A stretch of DNA of 25,227 bases from Phycisphaerae bacterium (GTDB lineage: Bacteria > Planctomycetota > Phycisphaerae > UBA1845), in assembly GCA_021604825.1 (NCBI GenBank), contig BQJS01000048.1:1-25227 (forward strand), given 5' to 3'. The notes under the pieces are model-generated. The model saw only the letters and a program-made list of their open reading frames with translations, was not told the DNA's origin and ran no database searches. The position numbers and the translations under genes were made by a program. Position 1 is the stretch's first letter. Each line of letters opens with the position of its first letter. Shown piece by piece: positions 7,507 through 15,812 of the stretch.

Positions 7507-8076
7507 ATGTCAATTGAAACTAGTAGCCAAATCGTCAATGGCGTAAACGTCACCGGATTCGCGGAAGTCATCGACCAGATGAAAACCGACCCGTCGCTTG
7601 GTCAATGTCAATTCCGCGCCCGAAATCGCTGGCAATCGGGAGGGCACAACCGCGTCGAGATCCAGGGCTTTCATGCGGCGGGGACCGAGGACACCTCACG
7701 AACCGTACCCTTTGTACACGAAACCGACGAACCCCCCGTCTTGATGGGCCGCAACATTGGAGCCAACCCGGTCGAATTCATACTGTCGGGCCTGACCGGT
7801 TGCATGACCACAACACTCGTATACTACGCGGCGATGATGAACATCGAATTGCGTGCTGTTGAATCGGAGTTGGAAGGCGACCTGGATTTACAAGGCCTGT
7901 TGAACTTGAACGACTCGGTTCGCAAAGGCTATCAAAACATTCGCGTGAACTTCAAGATCGACTCAGATGCCCCGCGAGAAAAGCTAGAAGAACTCGTCGA
8001 AATCGCCCGTCGCTTCTCGCCCGTACACGACATTGTAACCAATCCCGTTCCGGTGACCGTTACGCTCGAAGACTAA
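7507..8076 (+). CDS. OsmC-family protein (peroxide/thiol stress)
   Basis: A 189-residue OsmC/Ohr-superfamily protein; relatives reduce organic hydroperoxides using a reactive cysteine, and some act in other thiol chemistry. The core helix segment ANPVEFILSGLTGCMTTTLV carries the conserved cysteine (C99), followed by the beta strands ELEGDLDLQG and IRVNFKIDSD. The usual second cysteine position near the C-terminus reads RRFSPVHDIV, with serine (S171) in place of cysteine, so a classic two-cysteine Ohr mechanism is unlikely. I chose the ATG at 7507 because an AGAGGAA Shine-Dalgarno site lies about 8 bases upstream; an ATG at 7432 in frame would add 25 atypical residues. It is divergent from a TetR gene and probably under its control. 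Convergent with the DinB-like gene, 19 bases apart. Confidence 0.9.
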   Translation: MSIETSSQIVNGVNVTGFAEVIDQMKTDPSLGQCQFRARNRWQSGGHNRVEIQGFHAAGTEDTSRTVPFVHETDEPPVLMGRNIGANPVEFILSGLTGCMTTTLVYYAAMMNIELRAVESELEGDLDLQGLLNLNDSVRKGYQNIRVNFKIDSDAPREKLEELVEIARRFSPVHDIVTNPVPVTVTLED

Positions 8077-8095
8077 GCAAACGAATTCGGCGAAC

Positions 8096-8566
8096 TTAAA
8101 TCTGGTCCCAAGCCCAGATGCCCATCTGCGTGTTCTTGTCCAGCGTGTTACCGCTGACTTTGAGCGTCAGGAGGATACGGCCACGATGGTGGGCTTCGTG
8201 CGAGATGAAATATGACAGCGTCGTGAAGATGCCTTTCTTGAATCCGCGATGCTTGGGTTTGTTCTCCAGGGCACCAACGAGAAGCGCTTCGACCGCCTTT
8301 TCAGACGATCGAAGCGCTTTTTTGAGTTCGGACTTGGTTGGTACTGCACCGGTCGGAAACTTCACTAGCCCTTCGAGATGTTCCTTTGCTCGCTTTTCAA
8401 TATGCATCCGCCGGACGTTATGCATATGGGCGAACTCGCCAGCCACCCCACGTCCACCGCGTTTCGAAAGCGTCGCGTTCATCCCTTCGGGCGTGACTTT
8501 ATCCAACACCATCAGGTTGATTCTATTATTCGTCCGCCAGGCTTCGATCAGTTCTTTCTGCATCAT
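8096..8566 (-). CDS. DinB-like four-helix-bundle metalloprotein
   Basis: A 156-residue DinB/YfiT-superfamily protein; members bind a divalent metal at three histidines, and several are thiol-dependent transferases or hydrolases, but this one's reaction is unknown. The metal triad is visible: a histidine in FAHMHNVRR (H47 or H49), and H123 and H127 in the helix FISHEAHHRGRILLTLK. The start ATG at 8566 overlaps the stop of the upstream nuclease gene as ATGA, implying translational coupling; a second ATG follows directly at 8563. It is probably the last gene of a pullulanase-nuclease-DinB transcript. The family is sometimes linked to mycothiol or bacillithiol, which says nothing certain here. 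Confidence 0.85.
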   Translation of the reverse strand: MMQKELIEAWRTNNRINLMVLDKVTPEGMNATLSKRGGRGVAGEFAHMHNVRRMHIEKRAKEHLEGLVKFPTGAVPTKSELKKALRSSEKAVEALLVGALENKPKHRGFKKGIFTTLSYFISHEAHHRGRILLTLKVSGNTLDKNTQMGIWAWDQI

Positions 8567-9450
8567 TTCGCCCTTTCGCCTTGCGCCGCGTGACCCAGCG
8601 CCCTATTCAATACGCAGGCCAATCGTATGCCGGCTTTTTGCAGTTGCGCGCGAATCAACGGTGTGTTCTCGTCTTGGTATTCTCTGCCGATGTGCCCGCT
8701 CTTGGGAATGAGTGAGTACACTTGCGGAACCAGAGCGTTGGACTCGACAGCCCAGTTGGCGGGATCAAGGTCTGCAGACCAAGCTTTCACCCGTTTTGCA
8801 ACCTCGGAGTCATTCAAATCTCTATTGAGCGATTCGGCGAGATCGGTCCACCGCCCCATTTCACGAATCATCATCGAATCCCAGACCGTGTGCAGATTCG
8901 TATTGTTGTGATTGAACTCCACCCGCACGTCGTTGCCCCCGCGATCTCGTGCGTAACCGGCATGCAGCGGTTGATGAACATCGCCCACGAAATGCCCGAC
9001 GAACTTCAATGCGATCAACTTCTCGCGATCATTGGCATCGGAATCCCTCAACACGCCAAGGTAAAACGTGATCGCCGACACCACGCAATCTCGCGGCGGA
9101 CATTTCGCGTTGGCTGGACAATCTGTTTTCGGCTTGCAGTCACGATCTTCAACGTATGCGCCTTCCGATTTCGGAATGTTCAGGTAGTGCAATCCACTGG
9201 CCCAGCGGTAACTTCGGTCGCTGCGAATGACGTCAGCCCAGATGCAGGCGTCGGCCAACGTGTTGTACTCGTCATCGAGCGCCAACAATCGCTCCACTTC
9301 GGCACTGGCGGTCGGATTCAAACGGTGCCACGCGATGTCACCCACGATCCGATGTCCGTCGGCACCCCAGCCCGCCGCCGATTCAAGACCCGCAAGAACC
9401 ACCGCAACAAAGATCGAATACTGAATCCAACTCAATCGGCTGACACTCAT
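8563..9450 (-). CDS. Secreted S1/P1-family zinc nuclease
   Basis: Tri-zinc phospholipase C/P1-nuclease fold enzyme expected to cut single-stranded DNA or RNA and remove 3' phosphates outside the cytoplasm. All nine zinc ligands of the family can be read from the ATG at 9450: W28 and H33 (WGADGH, the tryptophan becoming residue 1 after signal cleavage at SAAG), D73 (WADVIR), H88 (LHYLN), H153, D157 and H163 (GHFVGDVHQPLHAG), H187 and D191 (NLHTVWD). The N-terminus is a typical signal peptide (WIQYSIFVAVVLAGLESAAG). A four-cysteine segment (C105-C122) before CVVSAI may form disulfides. An ATG at 9462 would add four residues. It begins about 20 bases after the pullulanase stop and overlaps the DinB-like gene. 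The likely role is nutrient scavenging of nucleic acid. Confidence 0.93.
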   Translation of the reverse strand: MSVSRLSWIQYSIFVAVVLAGLESAAGWGADGHRIVGDIAWHRLNPTASAEVERLLALDDEYNTLADACIWADVIRSDRSYRWASGLHYLNIPKSEGAYVEDRDCKPKTDCPANAKCPPRDCVVSAITFYLGVLRDSDANDREKLIALKFVGHFVGDVHQPLHAGYARDRGGNDVRVEFNHNNTNLHTVWDSMMIREMGRWTDLAESLNRDLNDSEVAKRVKAWSADLDPANWAVESNALVPQVYSLIPKSGHIGREYQDENTPLIRAQLQKAGIRLACVLNRALGHAAQGERAK

Positions 9451-9471
9451 TTGAAATACCATTCGCGAAAC

Positions 9472-11613
9472 TCAACTATCAGCCGCCAAGACCATCCCCG
9501 ATCGGCTTGGCACCCGCACGCTTCCTTCAACCGTCCCCAGCACCGCGACGCCGCTGCGCTTTCCATCGACAAGCATACCCCACCGACCATCCGCAAGCGC
9601 AAACTCGGTTTCCTCCGCACTACCGTTGAGCAGCACCCACACCTGACCCGCAGACTCACCGGCAACGCCACTCCCTTCGATCTGATACACAATGCAATCA
9701 TGTCGGGGCGGTGTTGCAAAGTGAACCCTGTCCTCAACATCCTTGCGCGTCCGCAATCGAAACAACGGGTGGGCTTTACGAAGTGCGATTAAGCCACGCG
9801 TGTATTCACAAACGCTTGCAAACGTTACCTTGCGCGACCAGTCGACTTGATTGACCTCATCGGGCGCGTTGTAGCTGTTGTGGTTACCGCCCTTGGTGCG
9901 ACACATTTCCTGACCGCTGTGCAGGAACACACTCCCCTGCGATGTCAGAAGAATCAACGTCGCCAATCGCATCATTTGAATGCGCTCTTCTTCCGACGCA
10001 TCGGGAGCGCTGATCATCAGCTTATCCCAACAGGTTAGGTTATCGTGGGCTTCAAAGTAGTTGATGCTGTCGGTTGGGTCCTGCGCCCAATCGTGAACCG
10101 ATCCCATCAATCCTTTGACGATGCCGTCGACGCTTCCGCCCGTCTGAATGAAACCAGCGTCGCCGCCGTCACCGGAGCCTTTGATGGCGTCGCGAAAGTG
10201 ATCGTTGAACGCACCGATGCCTGTTCCCCGGATAGCGAGCTTGTCGGACTTGTGCTTGAGCGGCGTGCCGGCCGCTACCCATGGCTCGCCGTACAGCAAT
10301 ATGTGCGGGTTGATCTTGGTCAGTTCACTGCGAACTTGCTGCATGGTTTCAGAATCGATCAATCCCATCAGGTCAAACCGAAAACCATCGACCTTGTATT
10401 CGCGCACCCAGTAACGCAATGAATCGAGCAGGAACTTCCGCGCCATCGGCGCTTCGCTGTCGAATTCGTTACCGCAACCCGAACCGTTTGAAAAATTGCC
10501 AGCCGGCGTCAATCGAAAGTAATAGCCGGGAACCAATTTCTCAAACGAAGCCGCGGCTGCAGTGTGGTTGTAGACCACGTCGAGAATGACGCCGATGCCG
10601 TTCTCATGAAACGCCTGGATCGCCGATTTCAGTTCGAGAATCCGCGACGGCCCCTTTGCGTCGGAGGCATACCAGCCGTCCGGCGAATTGAAATGCAGCG
10701 GCATGTACCCCCAGTTGTACGAATCACCGTCGGTTTCGTCGTTGTCGAAGTCCTGCACGGGCATGATTTGTACGTGGGTGACGCCCAGTTCCTTGATGTG
10801 AGCCAACCCTGTGCTGACGGATGGGTCGGAATCAAGATGCGTCGCGTCTTCGGTCAGTCCGAGATATTTACCCTTTTGCGACACACCCGAATTCGCGGCG
10901 ATTGTCAGGTCGCGGACGTGCAATTCGTAAACGATCGCGTCGGCTGGCGACTCGACACCCGCGAACGCATGCTGGCGAAAACCAGGCGGATCTGTCGCGA
11001 GCAGGTCAACGATCAACGATCGCGGGGAGCGCCCTTGCGTACACACCGCGTACGGGTCAATCACTTCCCAATCGGGATCGTGCCCGCCGCCCGTCAACTT
11101 GAATGCATAGAAGTACCCCACCCAGTCACCGGGAACTCTCGCCGACCAGACCCCCTTGCCACCGGCGGAAAGTGCGTGTTCGACAAGATCGGCATCCCCT
11201 TTCGCCGCCCTCGACACGACCACTTGAACCTCAGTCGCCGACGGTGCGAAGACATTAAATTCTGTCGCCTCGCGCGAATAAGTCGCACCAAGTTGCGCGT
11301 CGCCGTCGTAAAATCGCTCAGCATCCCTGAGGATGTAGTCGGGCCGACATGGGTGTTCGCCAAATCCATCCACCGAAAGCACGTAGCGTTTCTGCGGAAA
11401 TTCAAACGAATGCTCGACCTCCAATGAATACACCGCACAGAGATCGCCGCGATGTTTGAATGGATAGACGGCTTTGATTGGAATCGCCTCGCCATTGGTT
11501 GACGCAAGTTCAAAGCGCTGCGGATGCCAATCGGCGACCGGCAATCGATGACTGAAGCGCACCGTCAGATGCTTCCACGCATCCAACGTCACGGATCGCA
11601 CTTTCTGTTCCAA
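9472..11613 (-). CDS. pulA: Type I pullulanase / alpha-1,6-glucan debranching enzyme (GH13)
   Basis: Hydrolyses alpha-1,6 branch points of pullulan-like glucans or glycogen limit dextrins. The 713-residue protein has a CBM48-like beta domain (about 115-200, with ATEFNVFAPSA), then the GH13 barrel. The type I pullulanase signature YNWGYMP is at 299-305; the four conserved regions are DVVYNHT (345-351), DGFRFDLMG with nucleophile D414, LLYGEPW with acid/base E443, and EAHDNLTCWD with the transition-state Asp (HDN 523-525). There is no signal peptide, so it acts in the cytoplasm, on stored glucan. The start is a TTG at 11613 with GGAAGG about 7 bases upstream. It is divergent from the alpha-glucan phosphorylase, which would shorten the chains it debranches, and heads a minus-strand group with the nuclease and DinB-like genes. 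Confidence 0.93.
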   Translation of the reverse strand: MEQKVRSVTLDAWKHLTVRFSHRLPVADWHPQRFELASTNGEAIPIKAVYPFKHRGDLCAVYSLEVEHSFEFPQKRYVLSVDGFGEHPCRPDYILRDAERFYDGDAQLGATYSREATEFNVFAPSATEVQVVVSRAAKGDADLVEHALSAGGKGVWSARVPGDWVGYFYAFKLTGGGHDPDWEVIDPYAVCTQGRSPRSLIVDLLATDPPGFRQHAFAGVESPADAIVYELHVRDLTIAANSGVSQKGKYLGLTEDATHLDSDPSVSTGLAHIKELGVTHVQIMPVQDFDNDETDGDSYNWGYMPLHFNSPDGWYASDAKGPSRILELKSAIQAFHENGIGVILDVVYNHTAAAASFEKLVPGYYFRLTPAGNFSNGSGCGNEFDSEAPMARKFLLDSLRYWVREYKVDGFRFDLMGLIDSETMQQVRSELTKINPHILLYGEPWVAAGTPLKHKSDKLAIRGTGIGAFNDHFRDAIKGSGDGGDAGFIQTGGSVDGIVKGLMGSVHDWAQDPTDSINYFEAHDNLTCWDKLMISAPDASEEERIQMMRLATLILLTSQGSVFLHSGQEMCRTKGGNHNSYNAPDEVNQVDWSRKVTFASVCEYTRGLIALRKAHPLFRLRTRKDVEDRVHFATPPRHDCIVYQIEGSGVAGESAGQVWVLLNGSAEETEFALADGRWGMLVDGKRSGVAVLGTVEGSVRVPSRSGMVLAADS

Positions 11614-11642
11614 CGGCCAACCCTTCCGAGAATGATTCTTAC

Positions 11643-11664
11643 CGATCGGTCGTATTTCCGATCG
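11643..11664. promoter_or_regulatory. Inverted repeat in the pulA-glgP divergent region
   Basis: CGATCGG (11643-11649) and CCGATCG (11658-11664) form a perfect 7-base inverted repeat with an 8-base spacer, midway between the two divergent starts. It is a candidate shared operator; no recognised regulator motif. Confidence 0.35.
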
Positions 11665-11700
11665 ACGCAGGTATCATATCAGCCGACGCAACCGATCCCA

Positions 11701-13884
11701 ATGAAACCGAGATTGATGATCATGAGCAAGACCGTGAGCAAGACATCGACGAATGCGCGCCGCAAGAAGGCGACCCTAAATCCATTTGATCAACTGAGCG
11801 AAATCGCCAGCAATTGTTGGTGGACATGGCAGCCCACCCTCGCGCCGCTGTTTCGGTCATTGAACCCGCGTGGGTTTGATGCGTCGAACCAGAACCCCAT
11901 CGTCGCCCTTCGCAAATGCACGGCCGCCAAGCGGCGCACGCTGGAAAAAGATGCCCAGTTCGTACAGAACATCCACGAAGCACATCGCCAATACCGTCGC
12001 TACATCCGATCAAAGACGTGGTACCAGCAGACCCACCGCTCCAAGTCTCGCGAGCAGATCGCTTACTTCTGCATGGAGTACGCATTGCACGAATCGCTGC
12101 CGTTGTATGCCGGCGGATTGGGCGTGCTGGCGGGCGATCATCTCAAATCTGCGAGCGATCTGGGCTTGCCGTTCGTGGCCGTAGGTATTTATTGGAAAAA
12201 AGGTTATGGCAGACAGCACATCAACTCGGCGGGGAAACAGATCACCCGCGATCAGCCGATCAAGCCCGAAGACACACCGTTTACCGAAGTCCGGACGCCG
12301 ACCGGGCGGCCTTGGCGATTGCGTCTGCCGATGGGTTCCGATCGCGTGACGATTCGCGCGTGGCGGGCTGATGTAGGTCGGGTACCTCTCTATCTACTGG
12401 ATGCCGATCTGCCAGCCAACAAACCGCGCGATCGCAAGCTGACCCACACGCTTTACAGTGGCGATCGCGACACCCGCATCCGTCAAGAAATTCTGCTCGG
12501 TATCGGAGGGTGGCAACTGCTACGCGCGCTCAAGATCAACGTCGGTGCCTGCCATCTCAACGAAGGGCACGCCGCATTCCTATCGTTTGAGCGCATCGCA
12601 GAACGAATGAAAGTTAACGGTGAATCATTCGCCCGGGCGCTTGGCCATGTGCGAAACACCAACGTCTTCACAACGCACACCCCGGTGCCAGCCGGCAATG
12701 AGGAATTCGAACCGCGTCTGGTCGATCAGTACTTGTCTGGTTATCAACGAAAGCTCGGCTTGACGCATGAGCAGTTCCACAACCTCGCCCGCGTCAAACC
12801 AGACAACACCACCGAGAACTTCGGCATGACGCCACTGGCACTTCGCACGTCGCGCTATGCAAATGGGGTCGCCGAACTGCACGGACAAATTGCCCGCAAG
12901 ATGTGGGCCAGCATGTTCCCGAAAAAGAAACTGGCAGCCGTTCCCATCGGACACGTCACCAACGGCATCCACCTGCAAACGTGGCTGCACCCCAAGATGG
13001 CCGACCTGCTCAATGTGTGCCTTGGAACCGACTGGGTACACAATCAGGATCAGAAATCCGTTTGGAAACGAGCCAGCCGAATCCCGGACGAAACGCTCTG
13101 GGCCCTGCACAGGCAGCTCAAAATCGATTTGATTGAATTCTGCCGCCATCGAATCGATAGACAACTGCGCCGCGATCCGGTGCGCGGAATGAAACTGTCG
13201 GACGTAAAGAGTATCCTCAATCCAGAAGCCCTGACCATCGGGTTCGCACGACGTTTCGCCACGTACAAACGGGCGACACTGATCTTCTCCGATCCCGCGA
13301 GACTGGCGAAAATCCTCAACAACAAAAATGCTCCGGTCCAAATCATCTTCGCCGGCAAAGCCCACCCAGCCGACACCGAAGGTCAAGCCCTCGTCGCTGA
13401 AGTCGTGCGCTTCTCGCGCACGCCGCGCTTTCGCAATCACATCGTATTCCTCGAAGACTACGACATGAACGTCGCGCGGCACATGGTGGCAGGCGTGGAC
13501 GTATGGCTCAACAACCCGCAGCGCCCGCGCGAAGCGAGCGGCACCAGTGGCATGAAGCCTGCGCTGCACGGCGGACTGAACCTAAGCATCCTCGACGGGT
13601 GGTGGCCCGAAGGCTTCAACGGCAAGAACGGTTGGAAGATCGGTAACGGCCAGAACCATCGCGACACGAAGAAAGATGATCGCCGCGACGTGGTGTGTCT
13701 CTACAATTTGATCGAAAACGAAATCGCCCCGGGCTATTACAAACGATCAGCAGACGGCTTGCCCGGCAATTGGATCGGTCGCATGAAGAGCGCCATACAG
13801 ACGATCCCGCCGACCTTCAATTCGCAGCGTCAAGTCAAAGAATACCTCAGCAAGTATTACCTGCCGGCACTGCGAAACACGTGA
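11701..13884 (+). CDS. glgP: Alpha-glucan (glycogen/maltodextrin) phosphorylase, GlgP family with DUF3417
   Basis: Pyridoxal-phosphate enzyme that releases glucose-1-phosphate from the non-reducing ends of alpha-1,4-glucans. It has the layout of the shorter bacterial alpha-glucan phosphorylases: an N-terminal DUF3417 domain (LNPFDQLSEIASNCWWTW), then the phosphorylase body with FCMEYALHESLPLYAGGLG, HLNEGHAAFL, TTHTPVPAGNEEF, VTNGIHLQTWLHPKM and IGFARRFATYKRATL. The cofactor lysine is K619 in EASGTSGMKPALHGG. About 727 residues from the ATG at 11701; an ATG at 11722 (MSKTVSKTS) is an equally good start, and no Shine-Dalgarno site decides. A further in-frame ATG at 11524 would overlap the 5' end of pulA and is unlikely. 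Together with the divergent pullulanase it provides complete breakdown of a branched glucan. No glgC or glgA is in view. Confidence 0.93.
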   Translation: MKPRLMIMSKTVSKTSTNARRKKATLNPFDQLSEIASNCWWTWQPTLAPLFRSLNPRGFDASNQNPIVALRKCTAAKRRTLEKDAQFVQNIHEAHRQYRRYIRSKTWYQQTHRSKSREQIAYFCMEYALHESLPLYAGGLGVLAGDHLKSASDLGLPFVAVGIYWKKGYGRQHINSAGKQITRDQPIKPEDTPFTEVRTPTGRPWRLRLPMGSDRVTIRAWRADVGRVPLYLLDADLPANKPRDRKLTHTLYSGDRDTRIRQEILLGIGGWQLLRALKINVGACHLNEGHAAFLSFERIAERMKVNGESFARALGHVRNTNVFTTHTPVPAGNEEFEPRLVDQYLSGYQRKLGLTHEQFHNLARVKPDNTTENFGMTPLALRTSRYANGVAELHGQIARKMWASMFPKKKLAAVPIGHVTNGIHLQTWLHPKMADLLNVCLGTDWVHNQDQKSVWKRASRIPDETLWALHRQLKIDLIEFCRHRIDRQLRRDPVRGMKLSDVKSILNPEALTIGFARRFATYKRATLIFSDPARLAKILNNKNAPVQIIFAGKAHPADTEGQALVAEVVRFSRTPRFRNHIVFLEDYDMNVARHMVAGVDVWLNNPQRPREASGTSGMKPALHGGLNLSILDGWWPEGFNGKNGWKIGNGQNHRDTKKDDRRDVVCLYNLIENEIAPGYYKRSADGLPGNWIGRMKSAIQTIPPTFNSQRQVKEYLSKYYLPALRNT

Positions 13885-13976
13885 TCGATTCGGGCCGCCC
13901 GTACAAATCGCCGCTATCGCGCCAAAAACAGGCTTTCGCGGGTCAAAGTTGGGTTGGGCGGCGCCCTCTTCGCCAG

Positions 13977-14004
13977 TTGCAACCCAGACATCGTTTCGTA
14001 CAAT
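13977..14004 (+). promoter_or_regulatory. Predicted sigma-70-type promoter of rpmE2
   Basis: TTGCAA (13977-13982) and TACAAT (13999-14004) are 16 bases apart; the expected start near 14011 gives a leader of about 77 bases before the ATG at 14088. The leader holds no L31-type regulatory fold that I can recognise. Confidence 0.5.
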
Positions 14005-14087
14005 GTGCGGCTCGGTCGAGTTGTGAAATTGCTTTCCGACTGGCCCCCTGGGACATCATTACGCTGATTTGCAGAAGGTAGACGTCG

Positions 14088-14357
14088 ATGAAAGCTGACA
14101 TTCACCCCAAGTATAAGGATGTGGTTTTTTGGGATCCGGGTGCCGATTACAAGGTGCTCACCCGCTCCACGCTGTCGAGCAAAGAAACCATCGAATACGA
14201 AGGCAAGACATACCCCCTCGTGAAGTTGGAGATTTCCAGCGCGTCGCATCCTTTCTTTACGGGCGTCGAAAAATTCGTCGATGCGGCTGGCCGCGTTGAA
14301 AGGTTCCAGTCGAAATTTGGCGGCAACTACTTCGACAAGAAGAAAAAGAAGAAGTAA
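14088..14357 (+). CDS. rpmE2: Ribosomal protein bL31 type B
   Basis: Component of the 50S subunit that bridges to the 30S head. The 89-residue product begins [19 protein letters not shown] and contains [20 protein letters not shown] and [11 protein letters not shown], the hallmarks of bL31. It lacks the CxxC zinc motif of the type A form, so it is the zinc-independent paralogue (type B), which in other bacteria can replace the zinc form when zinc is scarce. The C-terminus is a run of six lysines. AGAAGG lies 10 bases before the ATG. It is followed by a strong terminator and then prfA; bL31 next to RF1 is a common order in bacteria. Confidence 0.95.
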   Translation: MKADIHPKYKDVVFWDPGADYKVLTRSTLSSKETIEYEGKTYPLVKLEISSASHPFFTGVEKFVDAAGRVERFQSKFGGNYFDKKKKKK

Positions 14358-14427
14358 ACCAGATGCTCAGCGCAGTGATCCAAAGCTCGAAAAAAATCAG
14401 CGCCGCCTAGCTTCCTAGAATTCAATC

Positions 14428-14467
14428 ACCACGCACACGGATTTTATGCCCCGGTTGCGTGGTTTTT
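14428..14467 (+). terminator. Rho-independent terminator after rpmE2
   Basis: ACCACGCA (14428-14435) pairs with TGCGTGGT (14456-14463); an inner CGG/CCG pair can extend the stem. A run of five T (14463-14467) follows. It lies 70 bases after the rpmE2 stop and before prfA. Confidence 0.7.
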
Positions 14468-14475
14468 CTATGGGC

Positions 14476-14502
14476 GTGTCGAACACTTGAAAGTTCGGAC
14501 AC
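14476..14502 (+). promoter_or_regulatory. Hairpin upstream of prfA
   Basis: GTGTCGAAC (14476-14484) and GTTCGGACAC (14493-14502) can pair with a single bulged G across an 8-base loop. It sits between the rpmE2 terminator and the prfA start at 14540. It could be a leader hairpin or an operator; no T run follows, so it is not a simple terminator. Confidence 0.3.
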
Positions 14503-14539
14503 GATCCATTGCCAAACACACGAACCCACCGAGGTCATC

Positions 14540-15634
14540 ATGGCCCAAACCGTTGACGACAAACTGCTCGCCAAGCTCGACGAACTATCCAAGCGCCGCG
14601 AGCAACTCGATGCACAGATGGCCGACCCCGAAATCGCCACCGACCACAACCGCATCACGGCGCTGGCCAAAGAGTCCGGGAAATTGCGCTACCTCACTGA
14701 TCCGTACCGAGAACTGTGTGGCACAATTGAAAGCCTGGAAGAAGCCCGCGCCCTGGTTCACGACTCATCCGCCGATGCGGACCTGCGCGAACTTGCCCAA
14801 GAAGAACTTCCCGACCTCGAAGCCGAATACGCCAGGCAAATGGAATTGCTCAAAGACCGAGTGGTGTCGGCTGACGATGCAGCGATCTCGTCGTTGATCC
14901 TGGAAGTGCGGGCTGGCACCGGTGGGGATGAAGCCGCGCTCTTTGCCCGCGATCTCTATGAAATGTATTTGCGCTACGCCCAATTGCGTCGGTTTAAAGT
15001 TGAAGTCCTCGATCAATCCATCGGGGACAAGGGTGGGTTGAAGGAAATCGTCCTTAACATTCGTGGCGACGGTGCGTGGCAAACGTTTGGCTACGAGGGC
15101 GGCGGACACCGGGTGCAGCGCGTCCCGGAGACCGAAGCGCAAGGCCGCATCCACACCAGCGCGGCCACGGTCGCGGTGTTCCCCGAACCCGAAGAGGTCA
15201 GCATCGACATCAACTGGGACAGCGACGTTGAGGAACACGTCACGCGGTCGAGTGGACCAGGTGGGCAGAAGGTCAACAAGACATCGTCCGCGATACTGCT
15301 GGTTCACCCCGAAACCGGAATCACAGTTTCAATGCAGGACGAAAAATCTCAGCACAAAAATCGCGCGAAAGCCCGCCGCATCATGACCACGCGCATCCTG
15401 GACTATCACCAGAAACAGCAAAGCGCCGAACTCGACTCAGCCCGCAAGACCATGATCGGTAGCGGCGACCGCTCTCAGCGCATTCGCACTTACAATTTTC
15501 CACAGAACCGCTGCACCGATCACCGCATCGGCTTGACGCTCTATTCGCTTGATCGGGTGATGCTCGGGCAGCTCGACGAACTGGTCGAAGCCCTGCAAAC
15601 GCACGACAAAGAGCAGCGGTTGCAGAACCTGTAA
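14540..15634 (+). CDS. prfA: Peptide chain release factor 1
   Basis: Reads UAA and UAG stop codons and triggers peptide release on the ribosome. The 364-residue product has the N-terminal helical domain (MAQTVDDKLLAKLDELSKRR), the codon-recognition tripeptide of the PxT type in HRVQRVPETEAQGRIHTSA (PET at 196-198, where PAT or PVT is usual in RF1; RF2 would show SPF), and the catalytic GGQ (241-243) in SSGPGGQKVNKTSSA. The C-terminus keeps RIRTYNFPQNRCTDHRIG. I start at the ATG at 14540; an upstream in-frame ATG at 14459 would overlap the rpmE2 terminator. The GGQ glutamine is normally methylated by PrmC, whose gene is not in this window. Confidence 0.96.
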   Translation: MAQTVDDKLLAKLDELSKRREQLDAQMADPEIATDHNRITALAKESGKLRYLTDPYRELCGTIESLEEARALVHDSSADADLRELAQEELPDLEAEYARQMELLKDRVVSADDAAISSLILEVRAGTGGDEAALFARDLYEMYLRYAQLRRFKVEVLDQSIGDKGGLKEIVLNIRGDGAWQTFGYEGGGHRVQRVPETEAQGRIHTSAATVAVFPEPEEVSIDINWDSDVEEHVTRSSGPGGQKVNKTSSAILLVHPETGITVSMQDEKSQHKNRAKARRIMTTRILDYHQKQQSAELDSARKTMIGSGDRSQRIRTYNFPQNRCTDHRIGLTLYSLDRVMLGQLDELVEALQTHDKEQRLQNL

Positions 15635-15720
15635 CGGCTGGCTTGGTTGAATCCGGGACCGCCTGCTCGACTCCGGATAACCTTTCAGCAACAATAGCAT
15701 GGTGCGGATGAGAAACGCTT

Positions 15721-15742
15721 GGAATGCGTATATACTCATTCC
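15721..15742. promoter_or_regulatory. 22-base near-perfect palindrome upstream of pilT
   Basis: GGAATG (15721-15726), a central GTATATAC (15728-15735) and CATTCC (15737-15742) make one palindrome with a single C/T mismatch pair. It contains TATACT, a possible -10 box, about 75 bases before the pilT ATG. Most likely an operator of a dimeric regulator acting on the pilT promoter. Confidence 0.45.
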
Positions 15743-15812
15743 GGGCGGAGCCGGTAGATTCGATGGCCATCCGCCGCTGATCAATACTCACCAATGGGGA
15801 GCGACATTCGCA

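Noticed and set aside
8722..9792. 356-codon open frame on the plus strand
   Set aside because: It lies antisense to the S1/P1 nuclease and the end of pulA, both with complete catalytic motifs; its product has no recognisable features.
10564..11427. 287-codon open frame on the plus strand
   Set aside because: Antisense to the well-supported pullulanase gene; shadow of its codon bias.
11524..11700. Upstream extension of the phosphorylase to an ATG at 11524
   Set aside because: It would overlap the 5' end of pulA and cover the whole divergent promoter region; the added residues do not fit the family.
12625..13569. 314-codon open frame on the minus strand
   Set aside because: Antisense to the alpha-glucan phosphorylase core including the cofactor lysine region; His/Val-rich shadow product.
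15651..15678. Inverted repeat ATCCGG/CCGGAT after prfA
   Set aside because: Only six pairs with a 16-base loop and no T run; too weak to call a terminator.
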